Source: Pontederia crassipes (lineage: Eukaryota > Streptophyta > Magnoliopsida > Commelinales > Pontederiaceae). From it: 64,000 bases of DNA. Location of the stretch: positions 1,741,001-1,805,000 of the forward strand of contig CM060191.1 in NCBI GenBank assembly GCA_030549335.1, written 5' to 3'. The notes under the pieces were generated by a model, which saw only the letters and a program-made list of their open reading frames with translations, was not told where the DNA came from and searched no databases. Numbering within the stretch: the first letter of the stretch is position 1; each line of letters begins with the position of its first letter. Below are positions 22,490 to 33,599 of the stretch, in pieces. The position numbers and the translations under genes are program-made.

Positions 22490-25400
22490 CAATTGTCATT
22501 AGCTAAGATTGTCAAGCTATCAAATGGAAATCTTGCCCATATTACACATGTTGGCAAATGTCATATTAATGACCAACAAAGTATTAAAGAAATCTTATAT
22601 ATATCGGAATTCTAATATAGTTTGCTTTCTGTATCAAAGCTCACCAAAGAAATTTCCTGCACAGTGATTTTCTATCCCTACTTTTGTATATTTCAAGACT
22701 TCTTCACTGGGCTTGTAAAGGGAATTTATAGAAGAGAAAATGGTCTATATTTCTTGGTACATCAAAATTCCTTGCAATTTTTTATTCCGACTTTTGTATA
22801 TTTCAGGACTTCTTCACTGGGCTTGTAAAGAGAATTGGTAGAAGAAAAAATGGTCTATATTTCCTGATACATCAAAATACTAAGGATTTGCAGACTTCTA
22901 CTTCTACCAATAGTTAAAATCAAACTATTACCACAGACCAATATCAGCAAATTCTTAGAATCCTAAATAAAGACAATATCACTATTGACAGCTCAACCAA
23001 TATAGCAGGTAATCAATTCTTCAATTTCGATTCTTCAAAGGTAACATGGATAATCATTTTTGGTGCCTCAGATCATGTGGTTTCATATATCGCATGTTTG
23101 TATAATGTCCAACAATTGTCATTAGCTAAGACTGTCAAGCTGTCAAATGGAAATCTTGCCCACATTACACATGTTGGCAAATGTCATATTAATGACCAAC
23201 AAAGTATTAAAGAAGTCTTATATATACCAGAATTCTAATATAATTTGCTTTCTGTATCAAACTCACCAAAGAAATTTTCTGCATAATGATTTTCTATCCC
23301 GACTTTTGTATATTTCAAGACTTCTTCACTGAGCTTGTAAAGGGAATTGGTAGAAGAGAAAATGGTCTACATCAAAATACTGGAGATTTGCAACTTCTAC
23401 TTCTACCAATAGTTCAAATCAAACTATCACCACAAACCGATATTAACAAATTCTTAGAATCCTAAATAAAGACAATATCACTATTGACGGCTCAGCCAAT
23501 ATAGCAGGTAATCAATTCTTCAATTTCGATTCTTCGAAGGTAACATGGATAATCATTTCTGGTGACTCAGATCATGTGGTTTCATATATCACATGTTTGT
23601 ATAATGTCCAATAGTTATCATTAGCTAAGACTGTCAAGCTGTCAAATGGAATTTTTGCTCATATTACACATGTTGGCAAATGTCACATTAATGACCAACA
23701 AAGTATTGAAGAAGTCTTATATATACCGGAATTCTAATATAATTTGCTTTATGTATCAAAGCTCATCAAATAAATTTCCTGCACAGTGATTTTCTATCCT
23801 GACTTTTGTATATTTCAAAACTTATTCACTGGGCTTGTAAAGGAAATTGGTAGAAGAGAAAATGGTCTATATTTCCTCGTACATCAAAATTTGGATGATC
23901 AGAAGGCGAGCACACAAGGCAAGATAGAATGGTGGCAATCAAGTTCAATTGTGGCATTGCCATTTAGGACACATGCTTTACTCTAGAATGAAGTTTTTAG
24001 AATTCTTGGATACTAAAGATTTAGATGTCAAATGTCACTGGAAAGTTTGTCACGTGTCTTGACAAACTCAACTTCTTTCCAAAATAGTGTTAATACATCT
24101 AAATTTTTTTTTGAATTACATGGATGTTTGGGACCATATCAACACTCTACTTTTGATGGATTTTGGTTCTTTCTTGCCATAGCTGATGACGTTACTCGCA
24201 TGACCTGAATATATCTGCTTAAGTTCAAGTATGATTAAAAATATTTCTTTTTGGTACTCAATACTTGAAACATTTTGTCAACTTGATTAAAAATCAATTT
24301 GGTAACATAATTAGATTCTCAGAACTGATTTGTCAATTCCAATTGCCATTCATTTCCATCAACAAAAGAAATTGTGCATCAGACTTCTTGTGTATATACT
24401 CCATAGAAAAATAGAGTTGTGGAACGTAAGCATCGACATATCCTTGAAATTGCTAGTGCCTTACGATTTCAGGTAGTTTACCAATACAGTTTTGGGGGGA
24501 TTTTGTGCTTACAATAGTTTATATTATCAATCAAATTCCACTTTTAGTTTTGAATGACAAAAGTCCCTATCAAGCATTTTTTGGAATGGCTCCCAACTTA
24601 TCACACTTTTGAGTATTTGAATGTCTATGTTATTGCACAAACTTACCGCATCGGGATAAGTTCTCTTCCAAATATACAATTTCTTTATTCTTAGGATACT
24701 TTGATGTTCGGAAAGGCTACAAGTTAATGAATTTAGACACCAAAAGGATTATGGTCAGTAGGGATGTTCAGTTCCATGAAGATATTTTTGCATTCCTTCA
24801 ATAAGAGTTATTATCAGACAAACTCACCGTTAATCATCTGGTCATATTTGATATTGATTTTGGACTCTTACCAAGTGTCCCACCATCATCTGAGCAGACT
24901 TTGCCATCAAGTTCAAGTCATGTTAGTTCCTCTTCTGATCTAATGGTTTTACCGATATCATTTCTCCTCAGCCTACAATTGATGTTATTGATTCTTAGCT
25001 TTCTTCCGATATTGTTCCTACTCAATTTGTTGCTCATCCTCGATGACATAATAAGCCTTCAAATCGGTTACATGATTACATTACTAATTCTGCACAGTTG
25101 TCTACTAGACCTTATCCAATTTCTGATAATATCTCACTTGCTAGACTGTCCTGAGCATTTTGCCTTTATCGCCTACCTCAATGCAGTCCATGAACCAACT
25201 TCTTTTGCTCAGGCTATCAAGGATCCAAATTGGATTGAGGATATGCAATTTGAAATTGATGCATTGCAGGCTAATCATACTTGGGACCTTGTTGATCTTT
25301 CTCATGGAAAATAAGCTATTGGATGCAAATTGGTGCATAAGTCAAGTTGAATTCAGCTGGGGAGGTTGTACGTTTTAAAGCACAGTTAGTAGAAAAAGAT

Positions 25401-26447
25401 TTCACTCAATTGGAAGGCATCGCCTCCTGTGACCAAGATGGTAACAATAAGATGTCTTTTGGCTATTGCTGCACGAAAATCTTGGCCATTATTTCATCTA
25501 GATGTCAATAACACTATTCTCAATGGGGATCTTTTTGAGGAAGTGTATGTGCAATTTCCTCCTAGATATTGTTGTTCGGAGGAGTCCTGTTCCACAAAGG
25601 TGTGTAGACTACAAAAGTTACTTTATGGACTTAAATAGACCTCACGACAATGGAACCTTAAACTTACTCAAACTCTCACTTAATTGTCTGGTTTTGAGCA
25701 AAGTCGCTTAGACTATTATATGTTTACTAAGAAATCAGGAAATAATATAGTGGTACTTCTTGTATATGTAGAAGATATCATTCTGACTGGTAATCATTCT
25801 AGATTAATTCAAGAAGCTTGGAGAACCCAAATTCTTTCGAGGTTTTTTGGTTATGCGTTCAGACAAAGGTATTATACTTAATCAAAGAAAGTATGCTCTT
25901 AATCTTATTGCTGATTCAGGGATTTCTGCAGCAAAGGTATTTGTGCACCCTTAGACCAGAATTTGAAGCTTACGATAATAGAATATGATACTTTTTCCAT
26001 TGGATAATCCAGATGAAACTCTTACTGATCAAGGAACATATTAGAGGCTTCTTGATAGATTGATTTATCTAACAATCACATGCCCGAACACATCATTTGT
26101 AGTCCAATATTTAAGTCAGTTCATGCATTCTCCCAAGCATTCTCATATGGAAGCTGCCTCTCGAATTGTGACGCGGATTGGGCAGCTTGTATACTTACTA
26201 GACCTACCGGATTTTGTGTTAAGTTTGGTGATGCTTTAGTGTCTTGAAAATTCAAAAAACAAGAAATAGTTTCCAAGTCTTCTGCTGAGTCTGAATACCT
26301 GAGTATGTCAAGTTTGTCTGCAGAAATCATATGGCTTGATCAGCTATTTACAAAGTTGGGAGTTCAGATTCCTAAATCGATTCTCATTGGATGTGATAAT
26401 AAAGCAGCGATTCATATTGCAAACAACCCTGTCTTTCACGAAGGAAC

Positions 26448-26529
26448 TAAACACATTGATGTAGGTTGTTATTTCGTTAGAGAGCTGATAAACACATTGA
26501 TGTAGGCTGTTATTTCGTTAGAGAGCTGA
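26448..26529 (+). repeat. 41-bp tandem duplication in RNase H of element A
   Basis: A 41-bp unit beginning taaacacattgatgtagg is present twice in direct contact (26448-26488 and 26489-26529) with one difference. It falls in the conserved KHIDV(G/D)C segment of RNase H and is not a multiple of three, so it shifts the frame. Confidence 0.9.
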
Positions 26530-26678
26530 TATTAGCTCGTTTACTTAAGCCATATCATGTCAATACTGCGGAGGAGTTGGTTGATATTTTTACTAAGGCT
26601 CTAGGTGCGAAATAACATAGTTATTTGTTCTCCAAACTAGACATGTCATTTGTTTACCAAGCCTAATTTGCGAAGGAG

Positions 26679-26808
26679 TGTTGACAATTAATTTCGTTAG
26701 TTGTATATATCGAATTGTTTGTATCGTCATTCTCTTGTAACAGACTGGTTATAAAGCTTCATATAAATACGATTGAGACATTTTTTCTCCCAAATTATTT
26801 TCTTAACA
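26679..26808 (+). repeat. Right LTR of element A
   Basis: Starts TGTTGACAATT after the purine tract gcgaaggag and ends cttaaca, followed by cttac, which nearly matches the five bases left of the other LTR. Confidence 0.75.
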
Positions 26809-27376
26809 CTTACGATAAAGAGCATTATGACACATTTTGTCTTTTTCAATTTGTATGCCTAGATGCAGTCGCATTGTCAAAATTTTCAATTTGTTTCATG
26901 TTTTTGCATATAACACTCACTATTATAATTTTTTCCATGAACCCTAAACCCTTCCATATGTAATGCACTTCTATCGATAATGAAATAAATAAGAACAAAT
27001 TAAAAGAGATTTAATCAAAGAGTGGTTTCTGATCAAAACGATGACCGGTCCATATCACTTGAACAAGATAGATTAACCACAAAACATAAATAATAACATC
27101 TCCTTAACAGTTTACGATGAATCTATAATCTTCTAATACGCAAACAATGAGAAATAAAAATATCAGAGGGCACTGGGAATTGTAGTATTCACATGAAGCA
27201 ATAGGAAATAATGATGGAGAATTCTTAGCACAGGATTCAATTATTGTAACACTCAAAATCCAACAACCATGCTTGAGAGAACGATACTAATCTCAGCACG
27301 ATGAGCAATTAGAAGCTCAAACTCTTTAACTAAAATGCATTTATCTTATTAGAGATCAAACAATTCTAACATCATT
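26809..27376. other. Spacer between element A and the aminotransferase gene
   Basis: AT-rich, no gene recognised. Its right part should be the 3' UTR of the minus-strand aminotransferase. Confidence 0.5.
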
Positions 27377-30300
27377 TCATTTCTTCCCCAGCCTTTCCTT
27401 CATCCTCTCAACAGCAGATCTGAGAGTTGCTTCATCCTTGCAGAATGTGAACCTCACTAAATTTTTTCCTTCCTCTGGGTTAAGATAGAACACACTGGTT
27501 GGGATTGCAACCACGCCAACTTCCCTAATCAAGTATTCGCAGAAGGCCACATCGTTTTCGCATCCGAAAGGAGTGTGATCCACCATTACAAAGTAGGTTC
27601 CACTTGATGGGTACACAATGAAACCTGCAGCTTCCAGTCCATCAACAAGTATATCTTTCTTCGCCATGTAATCCCTTCGCAGTTCCTCATAATATGTATC
27701 TGGTGCATTTAGAGCTGCTGCAGCTGCCGATTGCATTGGTGTTGAAGTGGCAAAAGTGAGGAATGAATGAGCTTGTCTCACACCCCATGTTAAATGCACT
27801 GGAGCTATGGCCCATCCAATTTTCCATCCAGTCAAAGAAAATGTCTTTCCAAGAGAATTCATAGTCACAGTCCTCTCGTACATCCCAGGTAGAGAAGCAA
27901 TTGAAATATGTTCAGCTTCAAATGCCAGCTTGTCATAAACCTCATCTGCAAATACCAACACATCATTTTCAATGCAGAGAGAAGCAATCAGTTCGAGCTC
28001 CTCTCTGGTAAACATTTTCCCAGTAGGATTATGTGGGGTGTTTATCATAATAGCACGGGTGTTCTTTGAAACTGCAGATTTAAGTTCATCAATTGGAACA
28101 GCAAAATTTGGAGGCTTGAGCGTGATGGCCTTTATTTTAGCACCGGCCATTGATAGAGTGGCTTCATATGAGTCATAAAATGGGGCAAAGAGGATCACTT
28201 CATCACCAGGATTTATCAAGCCTAATATTGTTGCAGCTATTGCTTCAGTGCACCCGGACGTAACAGTGACTTCTCTCTCAGGATCCACCGCTAGACCTGT
28301 ATCTTTCTTGAATCTGGAAGAAATTGCAGAATTAAGATCAGGAACACCATAACCCCTTGCATATTGGTTCTTCCCATCCCGTATGGCTTGAATAGCAGCT
28401 TCCTTGACAAACTCAGGGCCATCAAAGTTTGGGAAACCCTGCCCAAGATTTATTGCTCCATGCTTAATAGCCAGCATGCTCATTTGAGTGAAGATTGTGG
28501 TCTTAAACTTCTCCAGTCTCTTAGCAATCTGCAGGAAAACCAGAATGTTAGTTTGCTTCATAGTGGCTAATTCATGTATCCACAGAAGATAGTGAAATGT
28601 CAGTTTGTCCCTAGACTTTATTCTTTTGCTTCCTGGTCACACATGTACATCTTTTGGATTTTTATATGCATACACAGATGACTAACCTTTCCTACTGATT
28701 CATTTGCCCCTCAATAGATGTATCCGCAGAAATAATTGTGTTAATTTTTTTTTTAAACGAGAAAGGACGACTAGCAAGAAGGTAGTCATCCAGAAGTTCC
28801 ATTAATAATATTGTGAATTACAAAAGAAGTTTGATAGAAAGGCCAACAGAAGGCCATGAAAAACAAAATGACAACATCACTACTCGATATCAAAGATGGC
28901 ATCATTATTCCTTGCACCAATAACCACCCACGCTCTTGCAGCCCCTTAGTGTTCTCTTTTCATGTGATATTTTTTTAGGAGTCTTTTCACGTGATATTGT
29001 GAATCCCCCAAACTCCGCCTATGTTTTATAGCCGGTCCCAAGCCCGGATAAAGGAGGAGGGTTGTGTTAGGCCCCGACAGCCAGCGTAAAATCCTGTCGA
29101 ATCGCATGAACATGAATCAACGAATAGCGTCGTATGATCCATGTAGCCGACCCCACCTAGTGGGATAAAGCTTTGTTGTTGTTGTTGTTTTATTGTGAAT
29201 CCCCCAGTATTTTAGGACACATACAATCTGTAAACTAAAAGCTACAATTTGTGTATCTTCTTAAATCCATTTAATGCCATTACTTACTAAAAATTAGAAC
29301 AAACTCTTCATAGAGATGCCACTAAAGACGAGATCAAAAGTTGCCAGCCATATAATTCTGTGCAAAAGACAGAAAATTGTAAACTTTTCTCCATGACAAC
29401 AACAGATCACTTTTTTTTAAAGTTACATACATGTTTTTCTGGAGATACATCACATATATGCTAATATGTCCTATTTGGTAAAGTACCCAAGGAAATAAAG
29501 TTTCAAAGGATACATCTGCGAGTAATAACAAAAAACAAGCATTCCTAAAAATTGTTTCAAAAAAAACAAGCATTCATAAAAAAGTTTAAAAAAGAAGAAA
29601 AAAAAAAACAAATCTAAACGCTTTAATCACCTAGATATTATATCCTAGTTATGACATGAATTAGATGCCATTAGATCCTTCGTTAAAAAGTAAAATATTT
29701 TATTTAGTAAAATATTTTATTTGCTTGCCAAGTCATGATTCTGATGGTTTTTGCAAGGAAACTAAATGAAGAAAAAATCTCATGGAAAATCAATTGATGA
29801 GAACTGAAATTGGGGCACCTGTTAACAAGTTCTAGTGCGATTAGATAATAAGCTACATTATCTGAAAATGGAGAGAAAGATACCGAAGGATAATGTGACT
29901 TTTTTGTTTTTGATAGGGGATAATGTGACAAATGATATGCAATGAAGGGACCAAATTAAGATTATTTGACTTTTGATATCTGTCTCTAGGGTATTTTTGA
30001 CAATATAGGTAGATTTGAACAGAAGTATGATTTTTTATAACTTTTGTTAATGATATGCAGCTATTACGCTACGATAGGGGTTCATTTGAACAAAATTAAA
30101 ATATAGGCAGATTCATGAAATGAGATTCTGTTTACAATCAATAAAGTTAATGTTGAAAGACATCAAAAGCATCCAGCTACTGTAAACCATGAATCAACAT
30201 GTTTCTTTACACTATTGCTAGATGCATAGCCTTTGAAATCCTAGATGGAACAATTCTAAAATAGGAGCCCGTATTAAAGGAAAGATAGTATAGAAATGTT

Positions 30301-31694
30301 ATCATAAAAATCATCACTTCTTCCTTTCACTTTAGAGCACCCCAATTTTCTAAAAAATCTTTCAAATATCCATTTGAAGCCAGTCATTAAGGCTTTAAAT
30401 ATCAGCTGATAGTGGGAGCCCCTACGCCACATTGGTTCTCGGGGTTGGACCCTGGGAGCACCTAGAGCATAGACTTCATGGCTGGAGTTCAAGATTATTG
30501 CCACATGGGGGCCGGCTTATTTTGCTCTGATATGTTCTTTCGGCTCTCCCCGTCTACTACATGATGCCTGCCTTGGCCGTCTCTACGAGGTGCTCACCTC
30601 GTGGTCTGGCAGAGTGTTTGTGATCCCACTTCGCGGGTCGGCCTTGGCGTTCATGATCTCTGTGCTACTAATTGGGCTCTCCTGGCCTGGTGGATGGGAT
30701 GGATCATGAGGAGGACGGTCTTCTTCGCATGCTATGGGCGTGACCTTTCATGAGAGTCCAGGCCCTCCCTTCCTTGTGGGGCCTCTTTTTTCTGGCGGAG
30801 TGTGACGGCCACTCTTCAGCGGGTCTGCCCTTTTATGGTCCATTCTCTTGGATCTAGGGAGGCTTTCTTCTTCTGGCGGCAGGAGTGGCTGCTTGGGGGA
30901 CCTCTAGCGGCATCTCTCTCTCATTTTCAGGCCTTGGCCATCCATCCTCATGTGACAGTGGCGGAAACGTGGTCGGAGCCTAGCGGCCTGGGCTCTGGCT
31001 CGTGGACTCCCCTCTTCAGCTCCCCACTCTCAGACCAGCGCTTTTCGGAGTTCCTGGAGTTACTACAGCAGCTTGCACCCTTTTGACCCTTCCAGGTCTG
31101 ACGAGTGGGTGTGGATCACAAGAGGCCTTCTCAGCGCGCAGCTATCTCCGTTTTCTTCCAACCCTTTCATCCTCGTACTCATTCAGGGCAGACTCATTTG
31201 GCGCTCCTGGGTGTCCTTGAAAGTCAAGATATTTGTTTGGCTTTTGCAGCGCGGCAAAATCCTCACACCAGAGTTTATAGGGCGACGTGGGCGCCCCATG
31301 CTGATGTCTTTTGCCCCATGTGTGGTGAGGCGGAGGAGGACATTGATCACCTCTTTTTTGATTGCACAGTTTCCCGGGAGGTTTGGATGCAAATGGACAC
31401 TTGGGCCCCCTTGGGAGCTTCACCTTCAGCAGCTGAGTCATTCTGGCTTTCACTTCATGGTCTGGCTAGTCAAAGATAGAGGTGGAGAGCATTGCTGGCA
31501 TCTTTTTTGTCTGGCACCTGAGCCAGCGTAACCAGATCATTTTTTGTGAGGTGCAAGGCACAATTGAGAGCATTGAATTTCACGCTTCCTTTCTTCTTCG
31601 GGAGTGGGGCTTTGATTAGTGATTGTGCATCCCTCCCTCTTTTGCCCCTCTCTTCTTGAGAGCTTTCACTTGTACATGATGCTTTTTTTCACAG

Positions 31695-31734
<40 letters not shown>

Positions 31735-32331
31735 ATGACAACTACAACTTTTGGCTGTCATCCTTTTTTCTCTCAAAAGAAAAAAATATCAGCTGAAACA
31801 TCAAACATTATGCCTGAAACTAGAAATGTTAGCAGCCAATTAAATATTTGGCCGATGAAATCCCTTGAAAGCATGATCTTGAACAAGTGTGTGCGGGAAC
31901 CTACGTGCTTAATGAGTAGTCAACTATTGCTGTGAAGACTGAACACATATGGCAAACAAAACCAGAACTTATCATGCAAGAAAAGTCCACCCCAATGAAC
32001 CTGGTCCAAATACACCAAATTTCCCATCTCAGAACCTAAGATTCAGTGGTCAATCTTCCCATATAAGCTCCAAGAAACAAACACATAATTAGGCTGAGAA
32101 CAGGATGCCATCCAATTTCAAACATACCTGTAATGGCTGGACAATTTCCTTCTGCTGTTGCTGCTCATCTTTCTCAACAGAAGTGGTGGTGGTGGTGGTA
32201 GAAACTGCCGAAGCCATGGGAGAGATTGTTGTGGTCCCGTGGATGGAACGGGAGTGCGGAAATGGGGTTCTCGAGGTGAGGAGAGGACAGCAGCGAAATG
32301 TTGTGGTGAGAGAGGTGGAAGCAGCGAACAT
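27377..32331 (-). CDS. PLP-dependent aminotransferase, kynurenine aminotransferase/DapC-like
   Basis: Two exons, 32331-32128 and 28528-27377, join in frame (VQPLQ to IAKRLEKF) across a 3.6-kb intron with GT-AG ends, giving 451 residues. The first 68 residues are Ser/Thr-rich and nearly acid-free until position 50, as in a plastid transit peptide; Met39 is an alternative start. The rest is a complete class I/II fold-type I aminotransferase: INLGQGFPNF substrate-side motif, NTPHNPTG (Asn contacting the PLP phosphate side), FADEVYD (Asp263 to the pyridine N), SLGKTFSLTGWKIGW with the Schiff-base lysine (about Lys296), and a C-terminal VRFTFCK arginine. It matches the plant At1g77670 type, annotated variously as kynurenine-oxoglutarate or N-succinyl-DAP aminotransferase; the real substrate is not decidable here. 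The intron carries a SINE, a LINE and several small insertions. Confidence 0.9.
28746..28795 (-). mobile_element. LINE 3' tail remnant (second hairpin subtype)
   Basis: The minus strand reads ggatgactacc, a short loop, then gtcgtcc, followed by an A-rich tail. It is one of two hairpin variants shared by several LINE ends in this window. Truncated to about 50 bp; it lies just upstream of aminotransferase exon 2, inside the intron. Confidence 0.65.
28955..28998 (-). repeat. 10-bp oligo(T) insertion with 17-bp direct repeat
   Basis: tcttttcatgtgatatt at 28955-28971 returns at 28982-28998 with one change (cac for cat). The spacer is tttttaggag. The right repeat overlaps the target site of the SINE that follows. 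Confidence 0.55.
28995..29206 (+). mobile_element. Full-length Au-like SINE with 16-bp target-site repeat
   Basis: The 16-mer tattgtgaatccccca stands at 28995-29010 and 29191-29206. The element (29011-29190, 180 bp) begins aactccgcctatg and ends in (TTG)n. It defines the 5' end of the family, because copies at 326, 41165 and 51410 start at the same base. I see no clear polymerase III A and B boxes. Inside the aminotransferase intron, antisense to the gene. Confidence 0.85.
29530..29575 (+). repeat. 16-bp insertion with 15-bp direct repeat
   Basis: aaaaaacaagcattc occurs at 29530-29544 and 29561-29575. The insert, ctaaaaattgtttcaa, precedes an A-rich repeat start, so a plus-strand tail insertion is likely, but the low complexity weakens the case. 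Confidence 0.45.
29888..29929 (-). repeat. 18-bp oligo(T) insertion with 12-bp direct repeat
   Basis: ggataatgtgac at 29888-29899 and 29918-29929 flanks ttttttgtttttgatagg. T-rich at its left edge, as in the other tiny insertions here. Confidence 0.55.
30397..31796 (+). mobile_element. 5'-truncated LINE with 13-bp target-site repeat
   Basis: aaatatcagctga is found at 30397-30409 and 31784-31796 and frames a 1.37-kb insert (30410-31783). Frames within it encode the end of a plant L1-type ORF2: a Trp-rich segment (TWSEPSGLGSGSWTPLF), then the reverse-transcriptase zinc-binding domain (SLKVKIFVWLLQRGKI, CPMCGEAEEDIDHLFFDC, VSREVW) spread over two frames. The 3' UTR contains a (TA)n run at 31695-31732, a hairpin (ggatgacaactac with its complement) and a CTC-AAAA end. 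Inactive. It lies in the aminotransferase intron, opposite to the gene. Confidence 0.85.
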
Positions 32332-32417
32332 GGCAGCTCGACCAATCCGGTTATACCGGAGTAAAATATTAATGGATTCCAGAGTAGCCTACAATCTTTT
32401 TTTTATATTAAGATGTG

Positions 32418-32460
32418 AGCAGTAAAAGACTTTTTTTAGACGAAGCAGTAAAAGACTTTT
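32418..32460 (-). repeat. 9-bp insertion with 17-bp target-site repeat
   Basis: agcagtaaaagactttt occurs exactly at 32418-32434 and 32444-32460. Only tttagacga separates the copies. It lies just upstream of the first aminotransferase exon, likely in its promoter or leader. Confidence 0.6.
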
Positions 32461-32653
32461 CTATATTCATTCACATTTATTAGACTATCAGAAAACTTTC
32501 AACAATTATGACATACAAAAGGAAAGCTTATTGATATGAAAATTGTTTTTTTAGAGAGGGAAATAAAATGTACACGCATATATGCATGTACCTATCATAA
32601 TGCAATGTTTTTTATACACATGCCATATTCACCAGGGAGAGATACTTCCATAC

Positions 32654-32701
32654 CTGCAGTGACATCTCGAAGGCTATGAGTTCCTCAACACCAGTTCCAG
32701 T
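32654..32701 (-). other. Possible alternative first coding exon of the aminotransferase
   Basis: On the minus strand an AG acceptor (cattacag) precedes 32701 and a GT donor (ctgcag then gtatgg) follows 32654. The exon ends ATG TCA CTG CAG; spliced to the acceptor at 28528 it gives MSLQIAKRLEKF in frame, a form without the transit peptide. A candidate upstream leader exon with a GT donor (ctccag then gtacac) ends at about 33502. Inferred from splice signals only. Confidence 0.4.
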
Positions 32702-33182
32702 CTGTAATGTCAAAAGAATAATTCAGACATGGTTAAGTAGGAAGCAATGTTGTTAAACTCGTAAAATGGATAGGACACAGAGGGACCGGGGGAAACACGT
32801 AAATCGTGAAGGAACACACACGAATCTACAAGAAATATATTTATATATTAATTAGCACGAACCTAAATATAATATTATAATTTCTTCATAATAAAGCAAA
32901 ATTTTCATCAAGTTGTCAAATGTTCAAATTAGCAACATGTCAAAGGACCAATATCCAAATTCCAAATTACCAAAAGTAAAATAAGTTTTGACATCCAAGT
33001 CATCAAAATAACACGGTTGTAACACAAATGCCATTTTTCCTTTACTTAAATCTGTAACACAGTTGTAACAATCTATACAAGTATACAACATAATCAAAAC
33101 CTAACTTAAACTTAACTAAACAGACAAAGGAGTGAAACAATAACTATAACTTATGTAATCCTAACTTAAACATAATTAAACA

Positions 33183-33380
33183 GGCTTGCTGGCTGTGAAC
33201 TCCACAAGTCTGCTCCCTCCTGTTCACGAGCAGGGAGACCTGTGCAAGCAAAAAGGCCTGCGCTGATCTGCTTGCGAGGGTCTCCAGGCAGGGAGACCTG
33301 GGCTCAGCCTCCCTGTTCGCAAGCAGGGAGCCCTGTGCTGCTCCGTGCTCCCTGCCCGCTGAGGTCTCCCTGCTTGCTGC
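33183..33380. repeat. GC-rich stretch with repeated near-palindromic motif
   Basis: The motif cagggagacctg or close variants occurs at about 33229, 33292 and 33328 in direct orientation and as ctccctgc/gtctccctgc in inverted orientation between 33340 and 33380. Composition is sharply GC-richer than both flanks. No coding frame recognised. It may be part of a CpG-rich promoter or leader for transcripts running left. Confidence 0.5.
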
Positions 33381-33599
33381 TCACAAATTGAGGGAGGGAG
33401 GGAGGAAAAGAACAGGCGTGTGCACAGAAAAGAACGGCGCCCATTGTAGAGCGAGAGAGAGACTGAGGGAGGGAGGAAGGGAGCGAGGAGGGAGGCGTGT
33501 ACCTGGAGAATCGTGTTCGATTCTAACCAGAACCGCGACGGATGGAGCTGGCGGCGGTGTGAAGATGCTATGCGACTGAGGCTGCGGAGCGAATCTTTT

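Larger units (their letters stand above)
16905..23890 (+). repeat. Four tandem copies of the copia protease segment, about 500 bp each
   Basis: A unit running from gcagacttctacttctacc through the protease core to acatcaaaatact is present at about 16905-17405, 17411-17622 continued at 22490-22890, 22893-23385 and 23388-23890. The marker gtaacatg(g/a)ataatc falls at about 17063, 17568, 23041 and 23540. Unit 2 is split by element B. The region around 22668-22880 has an additional inner duplication with a period of about 110 bp. Copy 1 reads IIDFGASDHV, the aspartic protease motif; later copies are altered. Confidence 0.85.
15620..26808 (+). mobile_element. Degenerate Ty1-copia retrotransposon (element A) with internal amplification
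   Basis: Both ends carry related short LTRs (15620-15762 and 26679-26808), and the 5-bp flanks cttat and cttac differ at one base, as expected of an old target-site repeat. A purine tract (gcgaaggag) precedes the right LTR. In plus orientation: gag (about 16040-16250, LPGLILVPIQLNGSENY), a zinc knuckle (CEYCHKVGY, about 16800), protease (repeated), integrase core (about 24120-24600), reverse transcriptase (25170-25900, with WPLFHLDVNN and LLVYVEDIIL) and RNase H (26160-26590). Many stops and frameshifts; inactive. No clear tRNA primer site after the left LTR. A second copia element occupies 17622-22489. Confidence 0.88.

Noticed and set aside
30802..31531. Plus-strand ORFs that could be read as novel genes
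   Set aside because: They are frames of one 5'-truncated LINE with target-site repeats and a zinc-binding reverse-transcriptase end.
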